Assembly: GCA_041394885.1 (NCBI GenBank)
Contig: JAWKHI010000031.1
Coordinates: 18,743-82,742, forward strand
Length of the DNA: 64,000 bases
Direction of reading: 5' to 3'
Origin: DSOI01 sp041394885
GTDB lineage: Bacteria; Acidobacteriota; Terriglobia; Bryobacterales; Bryobacteraceae
Shown one piece after another: positions 20,342 to 28,023 of this stretch; position 1 is the first letter of the stretch; each line of letters opens with the position of its first letter. The position numbers and the translations under genes are program-made. Under the pieces are notes generated by a model that saw only the letters and a program-made list of their open reading frames with translations, searched no databases and had not been told where the DNA came from.

Positions 20342-20737
20342 TCACAATAACGCGACCACCTCGCGGCGATGCAGATAGAGCGTTCCCGCCGAACACACGA
20401 ACACCACCACCGCCAGCCCGAACAGCTCGCCATGATCGCCCACCGCCGGCAACGCGACGCCCAGCTTGGTCAGGTGGCTCGCAATGGCCCCACTGATCAC
20501 CGCCAGCGACATCGCCGCGCCGTACACCGCCGTTCGCGGCGCCAGCAACAGCACCGATGCAATCAGCTCGGCCACGCCTGACCCGATCCGCCCCCATGGC
20601 TCCATCCCCAGCGTCGAAAAGATGTAGACCGATTCCCGTGCGCCCGTGAACTTGAAATACAGGGTCTGCAAGAGGATCACGGCGGCCACAGTCCGCAGCC
20701 CCCAACTAAGCATGCGTAATAACTTCGATTTTTCCAT
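20342..20737 (-). CDS. DoxX-like small membrane protein
   Basis: A 131-residue protein with four hydrophobic helices. The first contains 'LYFKFTG', the signature segment after helix 1 of DoxX/DoxD-like proteins, and the second 'GVAELIASVLLL', matching the family's G-x-x-E/E-L pattern. The ATG at 20737 has an AGGT sequence five bases upstream; GTG 20743 is an alternative. It overlaps the end of the acyltransferase gene, so it is the last gene of the minus-strand operon. DoxX proteins are quinone- or redox-linked membrane proteins of uncertain function. Confidence 0.78.
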   Translation of the reverse strand: MEKSKLLRMLSWGLRTVAAVILLQTLYFKFTGARESVYIFSTLGMEPWGRIGSGVAELIASVLLLAPRTAVYGAAMSLAVISGAIASHLTKLGVALPAVGDHGELFGLAVVVFVCSAGTLYLHRREVVALL

Positions 20738-21680
20738 GTGCACCTCGATGATGTTGCAGGAAGCGCGCGGCCTCCTCTATTCCCAAATACCGGCTCAGCC
20801 AACGCGGCTCGGTGCGCGTGAGATCCACCACGATCAGCCCGTCGACGACGCCGGAAAACGCCGGGTCCACGTTGAACCCGAGCAGCCGCCCCCCGAGCTT
20901 CAGATACTGGCGCAGCAGCACCGGCACACCCGCCCCATCGGGCTCCATCCCTGAAACTACGCGCGAAAGCTGTTCCACGTCGCCGGCGGCCGCTTCCGCC
21001 CCACTGCCGCGCCGGAACGGGTTTCGCTCCCGGACCAAGCGCCCCAGGTCCGGCCACGACGCCCACTCTTCCAGCCATCGCACCATCAAGCTCCGTGACT
21101 CCAGCCGGTAGCGCGCGCTGATGCTCACCGGCCCGAACAGCGTCTTTTCCTCCGGATGGCGCGCCACGTGGACGCCGATTGCCTTCCACAAAAGCAGCAG
21201 CGGCGCGAAGCTCCGTTGATACTCGGCCCGCACGAAAGAGCGTCCCAGTTCGAGCGCCGGCCCCAGCCGCGCGAGAAAGTTCTCGTCGAATTCGAAAAGC
21301 GTGGCCGTGTACAGCCCCGCGACGCCGTACCGCGCAACGGCGTCGCGCGTCGACGTCAACCGGTACGCCCCGGCGATCTCCCGCGTGGCCGGGTTCCAAA
21401 GAAACAGATGCAGATAATGTTCGTCGAATATATCCAGGTCCCGGGAGTTGCCCGTGCCTTCGCCAACGGCGCGAAAGGAAACTTCGCGCAGCCGCCCGAT
21501 TTCGCCAAGCACCGCCGGAATGTCGGCGGCGCGTGCCAGATATGCCTCCAGTCCGCTGCCCATGACGAGGCGCGCGGCCCGGGGTAGGGCGCCGATCTCA
21601 CGGGCCAGGGTTGTCGGATCGGCGGGCGGGCACACCGGTGCCGTCGCGCCCGCTCGACTGCGTCTGAGCGGCGGTAGCAT
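20706..21680 (-). CDS. OlsB-like GNAT acyltransferase (hemolysin-related family)
   Basis: A 324-residue cytosolic protein. The core 'DIFDEHYLHLFLW' followed by 'EIAGAYRL' and 'ELGRSFV' matches the acetyltransferase-like family that includes ornithine-lipid N-acyltransferase OlsB and hemolysin-like proteins. OlsB transfers a 3-hydroxyacyl group from ACP to ornithine in membrane-lipid synthesis; an OlsA-type partner is not in this window. AGGAGA lies eight bases upstream of the ATG at 21680. It is placed between a membrane-anchored protein and DoxX in an operon with a ferric-reductase/Rieske protein, so a role in lipid modification is inferred. Confidence 0.72.
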   Translation of the reverse strand: MLPPLRRSRAGATAPVCPPADPTTLAREIGALPRAARLVMGSGLEAYLARAADIPAVLGEIGRLREVSFRAVGEGTGNSRDLDIFDEHYLHLFLWNPATREIAGAYRLTSTRDAVARYGVAGLYTATLFEFDENFLARLGPALELGRSFVRAEYQRSFAPLLLLWKAIGVHVARHPEEKTLFGPVSISARYRLESRSLMVRWLEEWASWPDLGRLVRERNPFRRGSGAEAAAGDVEQLSRVVSGMEPDGAGVPVLLRQYLKLGGRLLGFNVDPAFSGVVDGLIVVDLTRTEPRWLSRYLGIEEAARFLQHHRGAHGKIEVITHA

Positions 21681-21698
21681 TCGAAGTTCTCCTGTTGA

Positions 21699-22421
21699 TT
21701 AGTCCTTGACTCTCGCGATTTCACCCGCGTGGATGATCCGCAAATTCCCGCTGCGATACAGAACACCGGCGGCGCGCACCGCCTCTCCGGCCAATGCGAG
21801 CCCGCGGGCTCGCATCGGCTCACCGCCCGGCCCGGCCAACAGCACGATTCGCACCGTCCCGTCGCGATCTTTCACACGAAGCCCCGGCGGAACGCCGCCG
21901 CTGATACAACGGACCGCGCATCCCCGGTGGACTTCCCCTTCGCCAGGATTCATCACGCCGAGGAAGCACTTGCTGTCCACCACCTCACCCATCAACGACA
22001 CCGACCCCAACCGTTCCCATTTCGCCTCGGGAAGCTCTACGCCACTCCGCCGCACCGAACCCGGCAGCACCTGGATCATCGCGTCCGCCCCACGCTCCAC
22101 ACGCTCGCCGCTCAGCGTCACCGCCTCGCCGGCCCAAGCCGCGGCGTTGAAGCCAAACTTACCCGGAGCCACCAGCCACCACGATCCTTGCGGCCCGATC
22201 AGCGCCGGATACGGCTCCATCGTGATCCGGCCCGCGAACTCCGTCTGGATGCCGAACTCGAATCGCGCATCGGCGAACGGCTTCTGCCGGTACGCGAGCG
22301 AAAGCGCCAGCCCGCCCGTCAGCGCCAGTAGCAGCAGGGTCACGCCCGTCATCCACCGTCGCGCCGTCGCGCCCGCCTTCGGCGCATAGCCGACGTAGAA
22401 GCTGTCATTGCTTTGCGGCAT
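21699..22421 (-). CDS. Membrane-anchored protein of unknown function, operon partner of Rieske protein
   Basis: A 240-residue protein with a short cytoplasmic N-terminus, one transmembrane helix (about 24-44) and a long periplasmic domain. It shows a cysteine triad 'SKCFLG...HRGCAVRC' near residues 151-172 that could bind a metal or form a disulfide, followed by an OB-like segment ending 'VLYRSGNLRIIHAG'. I do not recognise a named family. It overlaps the end of the ferric-reductase/Rieske gene by 17 bases, so the two are almost certainly made together. Confidence 0.68.
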   Translation of the reverse strand: MPQSNDSFYVGYAPKAGATARRWMTGVTLLLLALTGGLALSLAYRQKPFADARFEFGIQTEFAGRITMEPYPALIGPQGSWWLVAPGKFGFNAAAWAGEAVTLSGERVERGADAMIQVLPGSVRRSGVELPEAKWERLGSVSLMGEVVDSKCFLGVMNPGEGEVHRGCAVRCISGGVPPGLRVKDRDGTVRIVLLAGPGGEPMRARGLALAGEAVRAAGVLYRSGNLRIIHAGEIARVKD

Positions 22422-23415
22422 CGCCGTGCTCCACCGGACGCGGATTCACGTAAACACGCCCCTGCGTCACCCGTGTCTCGAAGATCGGGACGCGATCGTT
22501 GTAGGGCGGCGGGGAACAGCCCGTGCCCGGGTCATATTGATACCCGTGCCATGGGCATGTCACGCATCCGTCGACGATGCGGCCTTCCCCCAACGGCCCG
22601 TTCTGATGACGGCAAACGTTCGACATCGCATACACCGCTCCTTGATGACGAAACACCGCCACCCGCTCGCCTTGCACGCTGATCACGCGGGCCCGCCCAT
22701 CCGGAATCGACATCACATCCCCAGCGTCCACCGAGCCCGATCCATCCGTGGGCGCCTCGGCGTTGTCGGCGCGGCTTTCCTTCGCCGCCGCCGCCAAATG
22801 GAGCACGATCACCAGCAGCAGGCCGGCGAAGGTGATTCCGGCCAGCGCCGGGTGCGTCTCCGATTGCAGCGCCCCCAGTGACACGTGGCCGATCAACAGC
22901 GCGTACGCTCCATAAACACCCATATGCAGGGGCTTCCACGCGCGCGCGCCCAGCGTATGCAGCCAGAAATCATGGCTCGTGGCCGCCATCGCGAACAGAA
23001 TCGCCAGCGCGGCGAGGCCCATCGGTTGAAACGCCGCCGAAAACGACGGTGCGCTCATGAGCACGCTCACCACCGGGTTCACGTCGCCAAGCGCGTGGAA
23101 CTGCACCAGTGCGAAAGAACCGTGCGCCAGCGCCACCAGGAACATCGCAACGCCCAAATGACGCCGGTTATAGAGCAACGGCAGGAATCGCGCATCCAAC
23201 CGGCAGAGCGGGCCAATACACAGAATTACGTGCAGCATCAGAAACGCCGCCGTAGCCAGTCCGCGAATCAGCAGCGTTTCCGCCGTCGCCGCCGGATTCA
23301 GCCAGGCGCCCGCCGCCACAAAAAGCACCAGGTAGAGCGCGATCCCGCCCGCCAACACGGTGTCGTAAATCCGCTTCTGGCGATTCCACAACACGGCTTG
23401 GTATTGCACGCTCAT
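22405..23415 (-). CDS. Ferric reductase-like transmembrane / Rieske [2Fe-2S] fusion
   Basis: A 336-residue fusion. Residues 15-210 form about six helices of the ferric-reductase/cytochrome b561-like type, with histidines in 'RRHLGVAMFLVALAHGS', 'ATSHDFWLH' and 'LLIGHVS' placed to ligate haems. Residues 235-325 are a Rieske domain with the cluster motif 'CRHQN' and 'CPWHGYQYD'. The fusion suggests electron transfer across the membrane to or from a Rieske cluster on one side. Downstream come an anchored protein, an acyltransferase and DoxX, upstream two tiny membrane proteins and two SDRs, so it probably supplies electrons to a membrane or lipid reaction. The redox partner is unknown. Confidence 0.85.
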   Translation of the reverse strand: MSVQYQAVLWNRQKRIYDTVLAGGIALYLVLFVAAGAWLNPAATAETLLIRGLATAAFLMLHVILCIGPLCRLDARFLPLLYNRRHLGVAMFLVALAHGSFALVQFHALGDVNPVVSVLMSAPSFSAAFQPMGLAALAILFAMAATSHDFWLHTLGARAWKPLHMGVYGAYALLIGHVSLGALQSETHPALAGITFAGLLLVIVLHLAAAAKESRADNAEAPTDGSGSVDAGDVMSIPDGRARVISVQGERVAVFRHQGAVYAMSNVCRHQNGPLGEGRIVDGCVTCPWHGYQYDPGTGCSPPPYNDRVPIFETRVTQGRVYVNPRPVEHGDAAKQ

Positions 23416-23421
23416 CGCTCT

Positions 23422-23562
23422 CTACTGCGCCTCCCAATCCAGACTCGAGTTCGCCACGTCGGTATTCCGCCGCCCGGAAATCGCGGCAGCCACCAGCAGC
23501 GGCAGCAGGATCGCGAGGATCAGCCAAATCCGGTAGTGCAGCCGGCGCAGTGGTTGAATCAT
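23422..23562 (-). CDS. 46-residue single-span membrane protein
   Basis: A very small protein with one hydrophobic segment (IWLILAILLPLLVAAAISG, residues 11-29) flanked by basic residues before and 'RRNTDV' after, so the N-terminus is probably cytoplasmic. Its ATG overlaps the stop of the preceding 67-residue protein by four bases (ATGA at 23559-23562) and it ends just before the Rieske fusion gene. Longer upstream starts are possible but would overlap more. It is likely a small subunit of the membrane complex formed with the Rieske protein. Confidence 0.6.
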   Translation of the reverse strand: MIQPLRRLHYRIWLILAILLPLLVAAAISGRRNTDVANSSLDWEAQ

Positions 23563-23762
23563 CGGGCTTGCCTCACCTTTCGCAGCAGGATCGGCCACAA
23601 GGCCGCCGAGCCGGGGAGGATCGTCAGTCGAAACGGCCATCCTGTTCCCCGGGCGGCTGGGTCCACTTGGTCCACGCCCTTGGCCACGAACCAAACGGCG
23701 AAACAGACTCCCAGTGCCGCGTAGATCCCGGCTGCTGTGACGATCGCGTCCGCGGCGCTCAT
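23559..23762 (-). CDS. 67-residue small membrane protein
   Basis: Starting at ATG 23762 ('MSAADAIVTAAGIYAALGV') this protein has one strong transmembrane helix (about residues 6-27) and a positively charged tail ('LLRKVRQAR'). A start 30 bases upstream is possible. The ATG follows GGAG at a short distance and lies just past a 14-base direct repeat. It overlaps the next small gene by four bases. I do not recognise a family; its place between an SDR and the Rieske fusion suggests a structural subunit of a redox complex. Confidence 0.55.
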   Translation of the reverse strand: MSAADAIVTAAGIYAALGVCFAVWFVAKGVDQVDPAARGTGWPFRLTILPGSAALWPILLRKVRQAR

Positions 23763-23787
23763 TGTGCTTCTCCGCTCATTGTGCTTC
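23757..23787. repeat. 14-base direct repeat at a gene junction
   Basis: The sequence GCTCATTGTGCTTC occurs twice (23757-23770 and 23774-23787) with three bases between. On the minus strand each copy holds GAAGCACAATGAGC, so the stop codon of the SDR and the start of the small membrane protein sit in near-identical contexts. It looks like a local duplication at a translational junction. Confidence 0.7.
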
Positions 23788-24480
23788 CCCATAGATGGGA
23801 AGCACCGCTCCCGATATCGCGCCGCCCGGGCCGGAAACCAGATGCGCGATCAGCTGCGCCACCTGCTCCGGACCCACCCATGCGCCCTTGGCCCCCGGTC
23901 CGCTCACACCGGCTTCGCGATTGACCGCTGTATCGATGGTTCCGGGCAGAACGGCGTTCGCGGTGATGCCGTGCGCGGCGTTCTCCACCGCCAGTGTCCG
24001 CACCAGTGAGACCAGCGCCGCCTTTGACGCAGTGTAGGCCGCAAGCCCGGCGGCTGGCTCCACCGCGGTGCGGCTCGCCACCGCCACCAGCCGACCCGAG
24101 CCTCGCCCGCGCAGCACCGGCAACGCCGCGTGAAACAGACGCCACGCCGAGTGGAGATTGACGTCCATCATCCGCGCCAGCACCTCTTCGCCGCTGCCCG
24201 CCTCGAACCCGCCCACCAGATGCACCACCGCGTCCAAAGCGCCGGCGCGCGCCACAGCATTCTCCACCAACGCCTCCGCGGCTGCCGCGCTGTGCAGTTC
24301 GGCCGCGATCGCCAGGAATTGCGGATGCGCGAAGTCGGAGTCGCGAATCGATCGCGAGCTGCCCACCACCCGCGCTCCTTCGCCAAGAAGCAGACGTGTC
24401 ACCACGGAGCCTAGCCCGCCTTTGGCGCCCGTCACCAGAACTGTTTTTTCCGCCAGCATCATCGCCGTTGCCTCGCTCAT
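23776..24480 (-). CDS. SDR family oxidoreductase
   Basis: From ATG 24480 the protein is 234 residues, a classical short-chain dehydrogenase/reductase. The cofactor motif is 'TGAKGGLGSVV' near residue 13, the NNAG-like position reads 'VHLVGGFEAG', and the active-site Tyr and Lys are in 'YTASKAAL' near residue 148. The C-terminus has 'GITANAVLPGTIDT', typical for the family. The start overlaps the stop of the upstream SDR gene by four bases (ATGA). Substrate unknown. It belongs to the operon that continues into the membrane redox genes. Confidence 0.87.
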   Translation of the reverse strand: MSEATAMMLAEKTVLVTGAKGGLGSVVTRLLLGEGARVVGSSRSIRDSDFAHPQFLAIAAELHSAAAAEALVENAVARAGALDAVVHLVGGFEAGSGEEVLARMMDVNLHSAWRLFHAALPVLRGRGSGRLVAVASRTAVEPAAGLAAYTASKAALVSLVRTLAVENAAHGITANAVLPGTIDTAVNREAGVSGPGAKGAWVGPEQVAQLIAHLVSGPGGAISGAVLPIYGEAQ

Positions 24481-25280
24481 TCGCCCGAAGACCAGGCCAC
24501 GCGAAACTCCGGATACAGCGTCAGCCCGCCGCACGCAAAGATCGTTTGCCCGGTGATGTAGGATGCCTCGTCGGAGGCGAGAAACGCGAACACCGACGCG
24601 ATTTCTTCCGGAGCGCCCGCTCGCGACATCGGGATGTGGCTCTCCACGTCCGCCTTCGCCTTCGGGTTATCGATCCACGCCTTGTTGATCGGCGTGACAA
24701 TCGCGCCCGGCCCCACCGCGTTTACGCGGATGCCGCGGTCGGCGTACTCGAGCGCGAGCGACTTAGTCAGATTCTCCATCCCGCCCTTGGTGATCGAATA
24801 GCTCAGGTACTTCGGCTTCGGGATGATTTCATGCACGCTCGAGTTGTTGAGAATCACGCCGCCGCCGGGCCGTCCAAGGAAATGGCGGATCGCCGCGCGG
24901 GCGCAAAGAAACGGTCCGCGCAGGTTCACGCCCAGAATGCGATCGAAATCGGCGGCTTCGATCTCATGGCTCGGGCACGCCTTCTGGATGCCCGCGTTGT
25001 TGACGAGAATGTCGAGACCGCCGAATGCGTCCGCCACGCTCGACACCATGCGTTCCACCTCGTCCTCGCGCGACACGTCGGCTTGCACGATCATGTCTTT
25101 CCCGCTTCCGTTTACCCGCGCCGCCTGCGCCATCACCATCGTTGCTTCCGCCTGTTCGGCGCCGCTTCGATAGTTGATGGCCACGTTGGCGCCCTCGGCC
25201 GCGAAACGGATCGCGATCGCCTGTCCGATCCCACTCGATGCTCCCGTGATCAGAGCGTTCTTGCCTTTGAGTCTTTCCAT
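24477..25280 (-). CDS. SDR family oxidoreductase, glucose 1-dehydrogenase-like
   Basis: The start at 25280 is chosen because AAGGAA lies just upstream and the protein then begins directly at 'MERLKGKNALITGASSGIGQAIA'; 267 residues. The cofactor motif TGASSGIGQ is followed by 'NNAGIQ', the serine of 'NNSSVHE', and Tyr/Lys in 'YSITKGGME'. The overall pattern, including 'NVAINYRSG', resembles the glucose 1-dehydrogenase group of classical SDRs, but other polyol or steroid substrates cannot be excluded. It is the first gene of the minus-strand operon running to 20342 and is divergent from the glucosidase gene, 119 bases away. Confidence 0.87.
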   Translation of the reverse strand: MERLKGKNALITGASSGIGQAIAIRFAAEGANVAINYRSGAEQAEATMVMAQAARVNGSGKDMIVQADVSREDEVERMVSSVADAFGGLDILVNNAGIQKACPSHEIEAADFDRILGVNLRGPFLCARAAIRHFLGRPGGGVILNNSSVHEIIPKPKYLSYSITKGGMENLTKSLALEYADRGIRVNAVGPGAIVTPINKAWIDNPKAKADVESHIPMSRAGAPEEIASVFAFLASDEASYITGQTIFACGGLTLYPEFRVAWSSGE

Positions 25281-25399
25281 TGGGTTCCTTTCGACAACTC
25301 GATAATCCTGCGCCAGGCGGTCTTTATTCCATTCCTTTTTCGCCCGCGCCGGGAATATCGTTCTTCCCGCGCAGGATACCGTAGGCGGACGACAACGAC

Positions 25400-28021
25400 A
25401 TGAACGCCGAACAACAAAGACTACTCGAAGCCGGACAGCGCACCGCCCACTGGCGCCGCTGGGGACCTTACTTGAGCGAGCGCGCCTGGGGAACCGTCCG
25501 GGAGGACTACAGCGAACACGGCACCGCATGGGAACATGTGCCGCATGACTGGGCGCGATCCAAGGCCTACCGGTGGAACGAGGACGGCCTCGGCGGCATT
25601 TGCGACCGCCACCAGCGCATCTGCTTCGCCCTTGCCCTTTGGAATGGCCGCGATCCTATCTTGAAGGAGCGTATCTTCGGCCTCACCGGCAACGAAGGCA
25701 ACCATGGGGAAGATGCGAAGGAATGCTACTACTATCTGGACTCCACGCCGACCCATTCCTACATGAAGTTCCTCTACAAATACCCGCAGCGTGAATTCCC
25801 CTACGCTGCGCTGGTCGCCGAGAATCAACGTCGCGGCCGCGGCGATCGCGAATATGAGCTCGCCGACACCGGTGTCTTTCACGAGAATCGCTACTTCGAT
25901 GTCACCGTCGAGTACGCCAAGGCCAGCCCGGACGATATCCTGATCCGGATCACCGCCGCCAATCGAGGTCCGGACGCCGCCACCATTCACCTGCTGCCCA
26001 CGGTCTGGTTTCGAAACACGTGGTCCTGGGGTCACGGTTCGCCCAAGCCTGCCATGTGGCTGGCAGGCCACTCCATCGAGATCGACGAACCCAAATACGG
26101 GAAGCGATGGCTGGCTTTCGCCGAAGAGCCCGAACCTCTCTTCACCGAGAACGAAACGAACTTCCGCCGTCTGTACGGCGGAGACGGAGGCCAGTTCGTC
26201 AAGGACGGCATCCACGACCGCGTCATTCACAACCAGGACTCGGTCAATCCAGCCAATATTGGCACCAAAGCCGCGCTCTGGTATCGGCACGAAGTGCCTC
26301 CGGGCGGCGAAGCCACGGTCCTGCTCCGGTTGTCGGACCAGCCTCCCTCGAGCGCCGCGCTCGGTCCCGAATACGCCGCGATCTTCGACCGCCGGGTTCG
26401 CGAAGCCGGCGAGTTCTACCGGACGGTGATCCCCGCCGATCTCTCCGCGGACGCTCAAAACGTCATGCGACAGGCGTTCGCCGGTCTGCTGTGGTCCAAG
26501 CAGTTCTATCACTACGTGGTGCGTGATTGGCTCTCTGGCGACCCGGCCGGCCCCCCGCCGCCCGAGCCGCGCCGCAACGGCCGGAACGCGGAGTGGAATC
26601 ACCTCTACAACTCCGACGTCATTTCCATGCCCGACAAATGGGAATACCCTTGGTACGCCGCCTGGGACCTCGCCTTTCATTGCGTCCCCCTCGCCCTGGT
26701 GGATCCCGAGTTCGCCAAGGACCAGCTCCTGTTGATGACGCGGGAGTGGTACATGCACCCCAACGGGCAGCTCCCGGCCTACGAGTGGGCCTTCGGCGAC
26801 GTCAATCCGCCCGTGCACGCCTGGGCCGCCTGGCGTGTCTATAAGATCGAAAAGAAACGCTGCGGAAAAGGTGACCGCGCCTTCCTGGAACGTATCTTTC
26901 ATAAGTTACTGCTCAACTTCACGTGGTGGGTGAATCGTAAGGATACGGAAGGGCGCAACGTCTTTCAGGGAGGGTTTCTCGGTCTCGATAACATCGGTGT
27001 GTTCGATCGCTCCGCGCCGCTTCCCACCGGTGGACACATCGAACAGGCCGACGGTACCGGCTGGATGGCGATGTATTGCCTCAACCTGCTGGCCATCGCG
27101 CTCGAACTTGCTTCGGAAGATCCTACCTACGAAGACGTCGCCAGTAAGTTCTGGGAGCACTTCCTCTACATCGCCCACGCCATCAATCATCTCGGCGAAG
27201 GCGACGCCGCGCTCTGGGATGAGCACGACGGGTTTTTCTATGACCTGCTTCACCTCCCCGGAGGCAGCCATGCCTCCCTAAAAACGCGTTCCATGGTCGG
27301 TCTCATTCCCTTGTTCGCCGTCGAGACGCTCGAGCCCGCGTTGCTCGAAAAACTGCCCGGCTTCCGGCGGCGTCTGGATTGGTTCGTTCACAACCGGCGG
27401 GATCTCACCGCCAATGTCGCGTGCATGAAGTCGCCTGGCGCCGGGGAAAGGCGCCTGCTTTCCATCGTCAGCGCGGATCAACTGCGCCGTGTCCTGCGTG
27501 TCATGCTCGACGAAAGCGAGTTCCTCTCTCCGTTCGGCGTCCGTGCCCTTTCCCGCGTTCACAAGGACCAGCCCTACGTGTTCGCCGTCAACGGCCATCA
27601 ACACACCGTGGCCTATGAGCCGGCCGAGTCCAGCACCGGCCTGTTCGGCGGCAACTCCAATTGGCGCGGACCCATCTGGTTCCCGGTGAACTACCTCCTG
27701 ATCGAGTCCATCCAGAAGTTCCATCACTACTTCGGTCCGGATTTCCTCGTCGAATGCCCAACCGGTTCTGGAGTCTGGATGAACCTCGAGCAGGTGGCGG
27801 CGGAGCTCTCGCGGCGGCTGTCCGGCATCTTTCTCCCGGACGATTCCGGAGCCCGACCCGTGCATGGCGGCCAGCCGCGCTATCGTGACGATCCGCACTG
27901 GCGCGACCTCGTCTTGTTCTACGAGTATTTTCACGGCGACGACGGATCCGGCGTCGGCGCCAGCCATCAAACCGGCTGGACCGGTCTGGTGGCCAAAATG
28001 CTTCAGCAAAGCGGAGAGTAG
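25400..28021 (+). CDS. Glucosidase, GH63/MGH1-like
   Basis: A large cytosolic protein of 873 residues with no signal peptide. It has an N-terminal beta-sandwich ('WGPYLSERAWGTVREDYS' near residue 22) and a C-terminal (alpha/alpha)6 barrel containing 'EYPWYAAWDLAFH' near residue 415, where the aspartate is the probable general acid, and 'GGNSNWRGPIWFPVNYL' near residue 750. This is the GH63/mannosylglycerate-hydrolase-like glucosidase pattern. It is followed two bases later by a glycogen debranching enzyme gene, so it likely takes part in alpha-glucan or compatible-solute breakdown. Exact linkage specificity is not known. Confidence 0.85.
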   Translation: MNAEQQRLLEAGQRTAHWRRWGPYLSERAWGTVREDYSEHGTAWEHVPHDWARSKAYRWNEDGLGGICDRHQRICFALALWNGRDPILKERIFGLTGNEGNHGEDAKECYYYLDSTPTHSYMKFLYKYPQREFPYAALVAENQRRGRGDREYELADTGVFHENRYFDVTVEYAKASPDDILIRITAANRGPDAATIHLLPTVWFRNTWSWGHGSPKPAMWLAGHSIEIDEPKYGKRWLAFAEEPEPLFTENETNFRRLYGGDGGQFVKDGIHDRVIHNQDSVNPANIGTKAALWYRHEVPPGGEATVLLRLSDQPPSSAALGPEYAAIFDRRVREAGEFYRTVIPADLSADAQNVMRQAFAGLLWSKQFYHYVVRDWLSGDPAGPPPPEPRRNGRNAEWNHLYNSDVISMPDKWEYPWYAAWDLAFHCVPLALVDPEFAKDQLLLMTREWYMHPNGQLPAYEWAFGDVNPPVHAWAAWRVYKIEKKRCGKGDRAFLERIFHKLLLNFTWWVNRKDTEGRNVFQGGFLGLDNIGVFDRSAPLPTGGHIEQADGTGWMAMYCLNLLAIALELASEDPTYEDVASKFWEHFLYIAHAINHLGEGDAALWDEHDGFFYDLLHLPGGSHASLKTRSMVGLIPLFAVETLEPALLEKLPGFRRRLDWFVHNRRDLTANVACMKSPGAGERRLLSIVSADQLRRVLRVMLDESEFLSPFGVRALSRVHKDQPYVFAVNGHQHTVAYEPAESSTGLFGGNSNWRGPIWFPVNYLLIESIQKFHHYFGPDFLVECPTGSGVWMNLEQVAAELSRRLSGIFLPDDSGARPVHGGQPRYRDDPHWRDLVLFYEYFHGDDGSGVGASHQTGWTGLVAKMLQQSGE

Positions 28022-28023
28022 TC

